A stretch of DNA of 10,380 nt from an uncultured Methylophilus sp. (GTDB lineage Bacteria; Pseudomonadota; Gammaproteobacteria; Burkholderiales; Methylophilaceae), in contig CAKZJM010000359.1 of NCBI GenBank assembly GCA_936943315.1, forward strand, positions 1 to 10,380. The letters run 5' to 3'. The notes beneath the pieces are model-generated. The model was not told the origin of the DNA and did not search any database. It saw nothing but the letters and a program-made list of their open reading frames with translations. Shown piece by piece: positions 1-7,257 of this stretch (the first letter of the stretch is position 1; each line of letters begins with the position of its first letter). Made by a program: the position numbers and the translations under genes.

Positions 1-344
1 CGCTTAATTTTTTAGCTGGCAGCTTTAACAATCCAGCCGGTGCGGGGGGCATACAAACTATCGGTTCGCTGGGTGTGGATGTGTTGTCCGCCAATGGTTT
101 TGATATTCTTGGCAACGGCAAGGCGTATGCATTGTTTAGTTTTGACGACGGTACTCTGGATTCACAGTTGTTCTCGATCAACCTAGCGACAGGTACAGCG
201 ACTTATTTGACAACGCTCAATGGTAGTTTCAACGGCTTGACAGGTGTTGCAGCCGTGCCTGAACCATCCAACTACGCATTATTGTTGCTTGGTCTGGGTC
301 TGATGGCTGGCGTGGTGACAAGACGTCAGTCTCGGCAAGGTTAA
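1..344 (+). CDS. PEP-CTERM sorting domain protein, DUF4394-like, 3' part only
   Basis: The reading frame is open to the left edge (first full codon at 3), so the ATG at 75 is internal and the true start lies outside the window. The C-terminus has the three parts of a PEP-CTERM sorting signal: the motif VPEPS, a hydrophobic helix (YALLLLGLGLMAGVV) and a basic tail (TRRQSRQG). Such proteins are exported and processed by the EpsH/XrtA exosortase in bacteria that make exopolysaccharide. The visible body, with phrases such as SLGVDVLSANGFDI and LFSINLATGTATYL, resembles the short beta repeats of DUF4394 secreted proteins. That family call is from memory and less certain than the sorting signal. 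An intrinsic terminator follows about 40 bases after the stop. Confidence 0.85.
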   Translation, partial: LNFLAGSFNNPAGAGGIQTIGSLGVDVLSANGFDILGNGKAYALFSFDDGTLDSQLFSINLATGTATYLTTLNGSFNGLTGVAAVPEPSNYALLLLGLGLMAGVVTRRQSRQG

Positions 345-385
345 TCAATCAGCAGCAAATATCAGTTCTAGTGAATGACTTGAAG

Positions 386-414
386 GCTGACGCTTACTAA
401 GCGTCAGCTTTTCT
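386..414 (+). terminator. Rho-independent terminator after the PEP-CTERM gene
   Basis: A perfect 10-bp stem (GCTGACGCTT at 386-395 paired with AAGCGTCAGC at 399-408) has a 3-base loop and is followed by TTTTCTT. The T-run is on the plus-strand side only, so it serves the PEP-CTERM gene and not the convergent receptor. Confidence 0.9.
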
Positions 415-541
415 TATTGGATGTGATTGGGATGAACTGCTGCTTGGGCTAAGTAAAAACGCCCTATTTATTTCCAAATGCACTCATTATCTCTAAAGCG
501 ATCAATCATTTGTTAGAGTGGTTTATTGATTAAATTCATCG

Positions 542-2761
542 CTAAAAATCTAAAGTCGCTGAGAGAATTGCGGTTCTTGGCGTGCCGAAGGTCAGTCCAA
601 ATTGCGAGGCGGTACTCCAGTATCTTTTATCAAAAGCATTTTCAATATTTGCTCTCAGTGTGACTTTTTTACCATGGGTCTTGAAAACATAACGGCTACC
701 GATGTCAAAACGCGTCCAGTCCGGTATTTCCAGGGTGTTGGCTTCATTCACATACTGATCGCCAGTGTAAATTGCACGCGCTGTCAGCGTTAAACCGGGC
801 ACGTAGCTTACATCCCACTCGCTACCAAGGTTGACATTGACTTTAGCCACGCCTACAGCCGTATTGCCCTCATTGAGGCCTGCCCTGGTTTTGGTGAGTT
901 CAGCATCTAAAAGCATAAAGCCACCCAATACCCGGACGCCCGTCATCGGTTCGCCAAATACATTCAACTCCACCCCAGTGTTTTGCTGCTCTCCGTTCAA
1001 CCCATAAATCAGCGTCGTTGGGTCAATAAATGTATTCGGACGTTTGATTCTAAATACACTCATCGTGGTAGTGAATGTCCCCATATCCACTTTCACCCCG
1101 GCCTCAATCTGCTTGGATTTGGTGGGAGGGAATATTGCCCCAGGATTGGCGACAGGGTTGCCGACAGTATTTTGCGGTGCTGACTGCGTTTGAGCGAGTG
1201 CTTCAATATAGTTGCCGAAGATTGAAACACCTTCAAAAGGTTTAATCACAAGCGCTGCCGTTGGCGTTAATGCATCTTTATCGTACTCGGTTCGGGTGCC
1301 GCTAGCGGTCGTGCTGATATTAATCACCCGCTGTTTTCTGGCCCCCAGCGTGAGCTGAACACGCTCATCGAGGACGGATAAAGTATCTGTGATCGCAAAA
1401 CTTTCAAGTTGTGTTTTACCGGTGGGGCGTTCAGTCACGCCAGGGTTATTAGGTTGTGGCTGATTCAGCGGGTCGTAAATATTGGAACTGATGCTACCTA
1501 CAGCAGTTTCAGCGTTGCCGAAGTCTATCCTGTACATACTGGCATTCAAGTTGACTGCATGATCAACCACCCCGGTGGTGAACGCAGTTCTGATGCCTGC
1601 CTCACTCGAAACGGTGTCTTCATCGCGTAGAAATTTATTGGTTGTAGCGGTGAAGTTGCCTGCGGTGTTCACATTGATAGGGGATACGCGTAAAAAATCG
1701 TAGCGGCCTCTTCTGGCCCCCCAAGCGGCATAGGCAGTTGTCAGCGGAGTAATATCGTATTCACCCCGGAACATCACTGCACTATCAATCGAGTCAGCAT
1801 AAGACCATTTTTGGGCAAAGTTATGATCAATGCGATTGGCGCTGGGAACAGCAGCCGTGCCACTTAGGGCCACACGTTCCAGGGGTGCGGTTCCACGATT
1901 CTCATAATGATAGAGGTCGCTGGAAAGCCTTAATTTATCGCCTCTGTAATCTAGCGCCACAGAGAGTAAACTTCTCTCGATGTCTTGATCATTGCCGAAT
2001 ACTGTTTTTCCATCCTGATGCACGGCATTCACCCTGACACCGAACTGACCCTCATTCCCGAATCGTCTACCCACGTCCAGATGGCCACCTAACACCGATT
2101 GAGTGGCATAGCTTGCCGTGAATTGCGTGATGTCTTTGTCTTCGGCCCGCTTAGGTGCAATATTAATACTACCGCCCACCGCGCCACTTGGAGACATCCC
2201 GTTCAAGAGTGCGTTAGGCCCCTTGAAAATCTCCACACGCTCCGCAGATTCAACGGGAACGGTATAGGTAGGCACCAAGCCATATAAGCCGTTGAAGGCA
2301 ATTTCGCTGTTCACCAAGTTAAAACCACGGATGGTAAATTGATCGAAACGGCCAAAGCGTGGATTGATATTCCGTACAGAAGGGTCGTTAGCCACCACAT
2401 CGGCCACTGTGGATGCCTGTTGATTCTGAATCAGTTCTTGTGTGTAACTGGTGATGCTATAAGGCGTGTCCATCACCGACTTGTTTCCCAATAGCCCGAC
2501 CCTGCCGCCAGAGGCCACTTGCCCGCCAGCGTACACTGGTATGGGCTTACCACGCACTTCTGTCGCGGCTTTGACTGTCACAGTCTCTAAAGTTTGAGTC
2601 TCTGGCGACGGATTTTCTGCCGTTGCTTTATTCTTTTCGACGGACTTGCTTGCCTCCGCTGCATGCAAGGTGGAAGCCGCAAATAGCGCTGCAATCACAG
2701 CGCTTAAGGAGCCTTTTTTACATTTACGTAAATGTATATGGTTATTATTGTACGTACGCAT
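542..2761 (-). CDS. TonB-dependent siderophore receptor (outer membrane)
   Basis: This 739-residue protein is the usual size for a ferric-siderophore receptor. A Sec signal peptide covers about residues 1-35 (basic start, hydrophobic stretch SAVIAALFAASTL, then HAA before EA). A TonB-box-like ETVTVKA lies at 59-65. The plug domain spans about 90-205 and contains IRGF at 144-147 and RVEIFKGPNALLNG at 175-188. The rest is the 22-strand barrel, with NAFDKRY at 708-714 and a C-terminal phenylalanine for outer-membrane assembly. There is no N-terminal signalling (STN) domain, so it should be a plain transporter and not a FecA-type transducer. The start is supported by the SD sequence AGGAAGAGG (2764-2772). 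The Fur box at 2812-2830 predicts iron repression. The siderophore ligand cannot be told from sequence; the plug resembles hydroxamate-type receptors (FoxA/FcuA-like), a tentative reading. Confidence 0.95.
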   Translation of the reverse strand: MRTYNNNHIHLRKCKKGSLSAVIAALFAASTLHAAEASKSVEKNKATAENPSPETQTLETVTVKAATEVRGKPIPVYAGGQVASGGRVGLLGNKSVMDTPYSITSYTQELIQNQQASTVADVVANDPSVRNINPRFGRFDQFTIRGFNLVNSEIAFNGLYGLVPTYTVPVESAERVEIFKGPNALLNGMSPSGAVGGSINIAPKRAEDKDITQFTASYATQSVLGGHLDVGRRFGNEGQFGVRVNAVHQDGKTVFGNDQDIERSLLSVALDYRGDKLRLSSDLYHYENRGTAPLERVALSGTAAVPSANRIDHNFAQKWSYADSIDSAVMFRGEYDITPLTTAYAAWGARRGRYDFLRVSPINVNTAGNFTATTNKFLRDEDTVSSEAGIRTAFTTGVVDHAVNLNASMYRIDFGNAETAVGSISSNIYDPLNQPQPNNPGVTERPTGKTQLESFAITDTLSVLDERVQLTLGARKQRVINISTTASGTRTEYDKDALTPTAALVIKPFEGVSIFGNYIEALAQTQSAPQNTVGNPVANPGAIFPPTKSKQIEAGVKVDMGTFTTTMSVFRIKRPNTFIDPTTLIYGLNGEQQNTGVELNVFGEPMTGVRVLGGFMLLDAELTKTRAGLNEGNTAVGVAKVNVNLGSEWDVSYVPGLTLTARAIYTGDQYVNEANTLEIPDWTRFDIGSRYVFKTHGKKVTLRANIENAFDKRYWSTASQFGLTFGTPRTAILSATLDF

Positions 2762-2796
2762 ATCCTCTTCCTATTTATTTATCTTCTGGGGTCGAG

Positions 2797-2802
2797 ATTA
2801 TA
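2797..2802 (-). promoter_or_regulatory. Candidate -10 box of the receptor promoter
   Basis: The minus strand reads TATAAT here, a perfect sigma-70 -10 hexamer about 35 bases before the receptor ATG. The spacer and -35 region fall inside the Fur box, so bound Fur would block polymerase. No good -35 hexamer is visible. Confidence 0.5.
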
Positions 2803-2811
2803 ATACAATTT

Positions 2812-2830
2812 GATAATGAGAACCATTATC
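2812..2830. promoter_or_regulatory. Fur box (iron repressor operator)
   Basis: GATAATGAGAACCATTATC matches the 19-bp Fur consensus GATAATGATAATCATTATC at 17 of 19 positions and contains perfect 7-bp arms (GATAATG/CATTATC). It lies immediately upstream of the receptor's candidate -10 box. It also precedes the plus-strand DUF2798 remnant, so it may once have controlled both directions. Confidence 0.88.
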
Positions 2831-2852
2831 ATTTTTAAATGGGAATTTTTGA

Positions 2853-3029
2853 AGCTCACTTTGGCTGATGTTCATGGTGATCGCCGCCATCAATACAGGC
2901 GGCTGAGGGCATGATCTTGCTAGAGTATTTAAAACGTATACCGTGGCAATGCCGATTGCATTTCTGGCGCTGCAGATAGTTAGGCCGGTTGTTTTAAAGT
3001 TGGTGGAGGCAACAGTCTCACGTATCTAG
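2853..3029 (+). pseudogene. Decayed DUF2798 small membrane protein gene
   Basis: Read from 2853 in one frame, this stretch gives a membrane-protein-like translation, SSLWLMFMVIAAINTGG, then an in-frame TGA (2904-2906). The same frame continues as GHDLARVFKTYTVAMPIAF and on to a TAG at 3027-3029. The pattern of a hydrophobic helix, NTG, a short polar linker, an aromatic/basic segment, VAxPIAF and a basic C-terminus (RPVVLKLVEATV) fits the two-helix DUF2798 family. The spacing is conserved across the stop, so the two halves look like one gene broken by a nonsense change. The N-terminal part is missing: an in-frame TGA at 2850 and the Fur box sit where it should be. An ATG at 2936 could start only a fragment. 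Family recognition is from memory. Confidence 0.55.
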
Positions 3030-3256
3030 TGAGCATCGCCCCATGAATGAGCCTGAACGGTGATTACTTAACCACTTGGTTAAATGAGTACTTCTGTAAA
3101 TGAAAGAAAATGCATGGGGGATGCCTATAGAAAAAAGTCGTGCTGGCACTCCTTTCAGCCGTCTGTAAGAGTAGATCAACTATCCACAAAGTCCGCCTGT
3201 TGCCCGCTTTTTTACTTTCTTATACATGGCTACATAGTCTAGACAGGTAAGCGCAT
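3030..3256. other. Gene-free spacer
   Basis: No convincing gene is seen on either strand. The longest plus-strand frame beginning with ATG (3084, about 53 codons) has no recognisable domain and no SD. The only structured element is the inverted repeat at 3068-3083. With the DUF2798 remnant to its left, this looks like a stretch where genes have decayed. Confidence 0.5.
3068..3083. promoter_or_regulatory. Perfect 7-2-7 inverted repeat, operator-like
   Basis: TTAACCA-CT-TGGTTAA is a perfect inverted repeat with a 2-base centre. The size and symmetry suit a site for a dimeric helix-turn-helix repressor. No intact gene starts nearby (an ATG follows directly at 3084 but opens an unrecognised frame), so its target is unclear. 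Confidence 0.35.
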
Positions 3257-3469
3257 TCATTTCCGGTCTGAACGCTCTTTTTCGTATTCCTCATAGGTTT
3301 TTGTATTGAGTTTTTCCATGCATGCGTCAACTTCACCGGGTGGTTGGCTGCGGCAGTTGTTCCGCGCACCTTCTTTGCCCCCTTCATACCATGCTTGATG
3401 AGTGCATGCAGAGAGGGCTATTGAACAAAGAATGATCAGTATCAATCTGAAGGAGCGTTGAGTGGTCAT
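3257..3469 (-). CDS. Small predicted lipoprotein
   Basis: The 70-residue product begins with a basic stretch (MTTQRSFR), a hydrophobic helix (LILIILCSIAL) and the lipobox LSAC. Cys22 should be lipidated after signal peptidase II cleavage. The mature part is short, hydrophilic and charged, with AWYEGGKEGARNNC, QPPGEVDACMEKL and a YEEYEKER tail. This layout (W-Y-E-G, later a PP-G-E/Y motif and a Tyr/Glu/Arg tail) recurs in small proteobacterial lipoproteins of unknown function. It also has two further cysteines (39 and 50). It lies 40 bases downstream of the PepSY protein on the same strand, so the two probably form an operon. The SD before the ATG at 3469 is weak. Confidence 0.75.
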   Translation of the reverse strand: MTTQRSFRLILIILCSIALSACTHQAWYEGGKEGARNNCRSQPPGEVDACMEKLNTKTYEEYEKERSDRK

Positions 3470-3509
3470 TTGCTATGCGCCTTTTGGGGTGGGTTATTTG
3501 TGCGGTAGA

Positions 3510-4184
3510 TTACATGGTATTCGCTGCAATCGCATATATTGCAATGACAGAGGAGACAAAAATGAGGGTGCCTATGGTTTTGCGACGGTTTAATTCCGTC
3601 CACAAGAGCAGGCCTGTGATTGAGAGCAGCACCAGGCTTCCTCCTATGCTGTCCGCCAGTAATACCCAGCCTATGCCTGCACCATTGGCTCTATGAAAAT
3701 TGTTTAAGGTGCCTACCCATGTTTCGTCTGTGCGCTTGATGCTTACACTATTAGAGCCCGCCCAGTAGTCGCTGATCACTTTGTATTGAGGCGCGACGAA
3801 TCGAATATCCCAATGCTCAGGTTGTTCCATCTCTTTTCCGTGCCATGAAACGGTCATCGCTGGTTCTTTTTTGATGCGGGGTTCTCTATCCATGGAGAGC
3901 GTTTGTTTTAGCCAGGCTGCCATCGCTTTGGGACTGTTTTGGGCCTGGGTGGGTACGGCCAATTCCACTTCACTGACAACGGGCTTTTCAAGCTCAAACT
4001 TCAAGACGGTTCGGTGGTTATGAATAATCCCGGTCACACCAAACAGTAAACCCAGGATCGCTCCCCACAAGCCCAGCCAGCCGTGAATATCTCTGAGCAG
4101 TTTGAGTAGGGTGCTGCGGCGGGACCTGGCCCCTGAGTTGTTTTTACGGAGGGACTGGGCTTTATGCGTGATGGTAGAAGTCAT
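3510..4184 (-). CDS. PepSY-associated TM helix protein (siderophore-locus companion)
   Basis: This 224-residue inner-membrane protein has a basic cytoplasmic start followed by RDIHGWLGLW (31-40) and a first membrane helix (about 36-54) ending in a histidine pair (HNH, 55-57). A periplasmic PepSY-like segment covers about 60-165 (WDIRFVAPQYKVISDYWAG, NNFHRANGAG). A second helix lies at about 172-196 (VLLADSIGGSLVLLSITGLL) and a third at about 203-220. HGWLGLW and NFHR..G are the familiar marks of PepSY-associated TM proteins found beside TonB-dependent siderophore receptors. Their role is not settled; periplasmic or inner-membrane handling or reduction of iron-siderophore is usually proposed. 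The divergent receptor at 4469 and the receptor at 542 fit that context. The start overlaps by 4 bases a possible 37-codon frame (4181-4294). Confidence 0.85.
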   Translation of the reverse strand: MTSTITHKAQSLRKNNSGARSRRSTLLKLLRDIHGWLGLWGAILGLLFGVTGIIHNHRTVLKFELEKPVVSEVELAVPTQAQNSPKAMAAWLKQTLSMDREPRIKKEPAMTVSWHGKEMEQPEHWDIRFVAPQYKVISDYWAGSNSVSIKRTDETWVGTLNNFHRANGAGIGWVLLADSIGGSLVLLSITGLLLWTELNRRKTIGTLIFVSSVIAIYAIAANTM

Positions 4185-4423
4185 GAGATATCAAATAAGA
4201 AAATGCTTTCATCCCCACCATGTAAACAAGGTGGCAATGCGCTTGCAGAAAAGTGTTCTAGCGCTGAAAGAGGTGGCATTGGACATGGCGTCATTAAAAC
4301 ATCAAATCTCTCTCAGCAGAATGGTTCTCGTCTATCAACGTATCGCTTAGGGTCCGCCACAGGCGTAGACGCATCGCAAAAGATTCATATTCATGAGCAT
4401 AGCAACAATGGTACAATTTTGTA

Positions 4424-4448
4424 AATGAAAATAGTTCGTATTCACATT
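4424..4448. promoter_or_regulatory. Imperfect palindrome upstream of the second receptor, possible regulator site
   Basis: AATG-nn-AATA and TATT-nn-CATT form an interrupted inverted repeat (8 of 12 base pairs matched) ending 20 bases before the receptor ATG. A TACAAT at 4412-4417 could be a -10 box just upstream. It matches the 19-bp Fur consensus poorly (about 10 of 19 in either alignment I tried), so Fur binding is only a possibility. Confidence 0.25.
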
Positions 4449-4468
4449 ATCTTAAGAAAGTAACACCC

Positions 4469-6595
4469 ATGAAAGTAAACTCCGCTTCTTTTATAGCGGT
4501 ATTGATGTCATCACCATTGCTCAATCTCCATGCTCAATATTTGGAAACCAACGTAGACACCTTGCCCGAGGTCGCTGTGACTTCGGTCAAAGCCAAGGAA
4601 ACCACCACAGGGCCGATCAAGAAATATAAAGCGTCGCAAGCTCGTACAGCGACAAAAAGTGATACGTCCATTCACGAAACTGCCCAGTCAATCTCTGTCG
4701 TTTCCAGCGAACAAATCCGTGACCAAAGTGTGCAGACATTGGCAGACACGCTTAAATTTATTGCCGGGGTGGACGCCGGGCAACGAGGCAGGCGCGGACT
4801 GGATGATTTTTCTATCAGGGGCTTTGTGCAAAGCGATTATGCTTTGCGGGATGGCATGCGCATGTTTTACGACACCGCCTGGGTGCAGGCTGAGCCATTT
4901 GGTTTTGAGCGGGTGGAGGTCATGAAAGGCCCTGCCTCAGTGCTATATGGCCAGACAGGGCCCGGTGGATTTGTGAATGTAGTCAGTAAGCGCCCAACTG
5001 ATAGGCCATTGGCAGTATTAGGTATCACGCTGGGTAGCTACAACCAGAAGCAATGGACGGCCGACTTCTCGGATGCCCTTAATCAGGAAGGCAGTGTGAG
5101 ATACCGACTGGTCGCGTTGACCTCTGAAAGCGATGACCAGGTCGATTTTGTGGACAGGAGCCGCACTTATATTGCCCCCTCTTTGACGTGGGATATCAGT
5201 GACCGCACGAGTGTGACATTTTTGACCAGTTACCAGAAAAGCCACTATGTGCCGGTGCGTGGCTTGCCCGCAGAGGGCACGGTGCTTGCTAACCCAAATG
5301 GCGATATTTCTTTCAAGCGTTTCGTGGGCGTGCCCGGGCTAGATAAATATGAAACAGAGATGTCACTGTTGGGCTATGAGTTTTCTCATGCATTTAACGA
5401 TACCGTGAGCTTCAGGCAGCATGTCCGCTATAACACTTATAACGTAGACGGCGCCTTTACGGATGCCAATGGTGGCTTAACAACAAACAAACGCAATTAC
5501 CAGCGCCGTTTGAATGTGCGCGAGTTATCTGCCCAAATGTGGACGGTGGATAACCAGTTATCTGCCAATTTCAAGACTGGCGGCTTAGCACATGATGTGC
5601 TCGTGGGTGTAGATACCCTGCATTACCAAATGGATCGCACGTTTATTAATCGCAACGTCACGGCACTCAATCTTTACCAGCCCAATTATGCGGCCGCAGT
5701 GGTCAGTGCCCCTGTCGTAGCCGCAGCGAGCACCGGCAATGATATGGCCACGCAGTCCGGCATCTATCTGCAAGATTTGATCAAGTTTGGCGGTGGCTGG
5801 AATGTGCAACTGGGATTGCGCCATGATGAAACTGACCTTGTTCAAACACGTGTGAATAATACCCGCACAAAATCTGATCCCTCTAAAACCACGGGCAAGG
5901 CAGGCCTGCTTTATGCGTTTGAGAGTGGCTGGTCACCTTACATCAGTTATAGCGAATCTTTTTTACCGCTCACTGGCAATACCGCAGATGGATCGCCCTA
6001 TAAGCCTGAAACGGGCCAGCAACAGGAACTAGGCATCAAATATGAGTCGCCAGATCATTTATTCAGCAGTACGTTCGCCATCTATGATTTAAAGCGGCAG
6101 AACACGCTGACCGCCGACACACTCAACTCCGGCTTTAGTATTCAAACCGGCGAACAACGGCACAAGGGCTTTGAGTTTGAAACCACCGGCCAATTAACCG
6201 ACCGCTTGAATGTCGTCACCACCTATTCTTATATTGACGCAGAAATTACAAAAAGCACGACCAACACCTTGGGCAAAAGGCCGATACTGGTGGCAAAGAA
6301 TATGGCCAATGTATGGCTACGTTATGACCTGACCGGTTGGGTGCAAGGCTTGGGCTTCGGCGCCGGCGCCAGGTATATCGGCGAGCAGGCTGGGAATGAT
6401 GTGAATTCTTTTGACGTGCCTTCGTATACCTTATTAGATGCAGCGATTTACTACAATACTGCTTCGTGGAGATTCTCTTTAAATGGGCGCAATCTGGCAA
6501 ACAAGCAATATATTGCAGGCTGCGCAAGTATTTCGCAGTGCTATCCCGGCGATCCGAGAACGGTGATGCTCACAGCAAATTACTCGTTCAAATAA
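4469..6595 (+). CDS. TonB-dependent siderophore receptor, FhuA-like
   Basis: The 708-residue outer-membrane receptor has a signal peptide (about 1-22, ending LHA-Q) and a TonB-box region around LPEVAVTS (32-39). The plug (about 65-175) contains SIRGF at 115-119 and RVEVMKGPASVLYG at 148-161, followed by a barrel. The C-terminal region carries NLANKQY (675-681) and a cysteine pair, C685 and C691, just before PGDPRTV. FhuA-type ferrichrome receptors have a comparable disulfide near the last strand, so a hydroxamate siderophore is the best guess. No N-terminal signalling domain is present. The last residues are YSFK: a lysine follows the usual terminal aromatic. The SD is AAGAAAG (4454-4460), 8 bases before the ATG. 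It is transcribed divergently from the PepSY protein across 284 bases. Confidence 0.94.
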   Translation: MKVNSASFIAVLMSSPLLNLHAQYLETNVDTLPEVAVTSVKAKETTTGPIKKYKASQARTATKSDTSIHETAQSISVVSSEQIRDQSVQTLADTLKFIAGVDAGQRGRRGLDDFSIRGFVQSDYALRDGMRMFYDTAWVQAEPFGFERVEVMKGPASVLYGQTGPGGFVNVVSKRPTDRPLAVLGITLGSYNQKQWTADFSDALNQEGSVRYRLVALTSESDDQVDFVDRSRTYIAPSLTWDISDRTSVTFLTSYQKSHYVPVRGLPAEGTVLANPNGDISFKRFVGVPGLDKYETEMSLLGYEFSHAFNDTVSFRQHVRYNTYNVDGAFTDANGGLTTNKRNYQRRLNVRELSAQMWTVDNQLSANFKTGGLAHDVLVGVDTLHYQMDRTFINRNVTALNLYQPNYAAAVVSAPVVAAASTGNDMATQSGIYLQDLIKFGGGWNVQLGLRHDETDLVQTRVNNTRTKSDPSKTTGKAGLLYAFESGWSPYISYSESFLPLTGNTADGSPYKPETGQQQELGIKYESPDHLFSSTFAIYDLKRQNTLTADTLNSGFSIQTGEQRHKGFEFETTGQLTDRLNVVTTYSYIDAEITKSTTNTLGKRPILVAKNMANVWLRYDLTGWVQGLGFGAGARYIGEQAGNDVNSFDVPSYTLLDAAIYYNTASWRFSLNGRNLANKQYIAGCASISQCYPGDPRTVMLTANYSFK

Positions 6596-6678
6596 TGGCT
6601 GCCTGTAGCCATCTGGGTGAGGATTATTTACACATGCAACATCGTGTTATGGCGGGCAGCGTCAGCCTGCCTCCATAC

Positions 6679-6684
6679 TATAAT
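6679..6684 (+). promoter_or_regulatory. Candidate -10 box for the PilZ gene
   Basis: A perfect TATAAT lies 28 bases before the PilZ ATG. No good -35 hexamer is seen at the expected distance. It suggests that the PilZ gene has its own promoter separate from the receptor. Confidence 0.4.
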
Positions 6685-6711
6685 AAGCTTGTTTAGTCAG
6701 TTGTTATCCCT

Positions 6712-7053
6712 ATGTCGTCCAGTGGTTATTACAATACGCCCATAGACATGAACCGGCGTTCATGGCATAAAAAATCCCAGTTAGTTGATAGTGCAGGCAT
6801 GCAATATACCGTTTTTACCAACGATATTTCCCTCACCGGCATGAGCCTGTTTGCAGACAAGCAATACAAATCGGGTCAGATATGTAATGTCGAGGTCCCC
6901 GTGTTTGTCGGGTCTGGCCTCAGAAAATACAGGTTTAATTGCCGAGTCGTCTTTTCATCGCTGTGCGGCATGAAGGGATTTAGAACGAACCTGGAGTTTC
7001 TTGAGGTGCCTCCTGAAAATAAAAGCCTGATACAGTCGGTGATGGCAAGATAA
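6712..7053 (+). CDS. PilZ domain protein, possible cyclic di-GMP receptor
   Basis: This 113-residue stand-alone cytoplasmic protein has the single PilZ beta-barrel layout. Near the start is the basic patch NRRSWHKK (14-21), then NDISLTGMSL with the conserved D/NxSxxG element (D38, S40, G43), then barrel strands (EVPVFVG, YRFNCRVVF, GFRTNLEFLEV). Canonical PilZ domains bind cyclic di-GMP through RxxxR plus D/NxSxxG. Here the first motif reads R16-S-W-H-K20, with lysine replacing the second arginine, so binding may be weakened or lost. Its partner is unknown; PilZ adaptors commonly affect motility, pili or exopolysaccharide. There is no obvious SD before the ATG at 6712. A later Met at residue 13 is a possible start but would fall just before the basic patch. 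A strong terminator follows. Confidence 0.82.
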   Translation: MSSSGYYNTPIDMNRRSWHKKSQLVDSAGMQYTVFTNDISLTGMSLFADKQYKSGQICNVEVPVFVGSGLRKYRFNCRVVFSSLCGMKGFRTNLEFLEVPPENKSLIQSVMAR

Positions 7054-7089
7054 GGTGAGTCCCCATAAACTGCTGCCCAGAAAATGAAG

Positions 7090-7117
7090 GCTCAAGGATG
7101 ACTCCTTGAGCTTTTTT
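7090..7117 (+). terminator. Rho-independent terminator after the PilZ gene
   Basis: A perfect 9-bp stem (GCTCAAGGA at 7090-7098 with TCCTTGAGC at 7103-7111) has a TGAC loop and is followed by six T residues. It ends the PilZ transcript. Confidence 0.93.
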
Positions 7118-7190
7118 GTTTCACAGCGCCCGTGGGCCCCTTGGGCTAAAGCAGCGTCTGCATTCGTCTGACAGGGCAATCAGTCATCCT

Positions 7191-7209
7191 CCGATAACGT
7201 TTTTATCGG
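7191..7209. repeat. Short inverted repeat upstream of a small gene
   Basis: CCGATAA and TTATCGG form a perfect 7-bp inverted repeat with the 5-base spacer CGTTT. It lies about 50 bases before the small gene at 7258. It has no proper T-run, so it is more likely an operator or a 5' leader hairpin than a terminator. Confidence 0.35.
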
Positions 7210-7257
7210 CTCGATTTTATGATCACCCCAACAACATCGTTTTAAATAGGAGTTGTG

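Noticed and set aside
3084..3245. 53-codon plus-strand frame right after the 7-2-7 inverted repeat
   Set aside because: No SD, odd composition and no family resemblance; kept only as spacer.
4164..4424. Plus-strand frames across the PepSY/receptor intergenic region
   Set aside because: They begin antisense to the PepSY gene, have no SD or known domain, and lie where the divergent promoters must be.
5585..5845. Minus-strand frames inside the second receptor
   Set aside because: Antisense shadows of a strongly supported gene, with no domain or SD.
6595..6612. Hairpin ATGGCT/AGCCAT after the second receptor
   Set aside because: The stem is only 6 bp with no T-run, so it is not called as a terminator.
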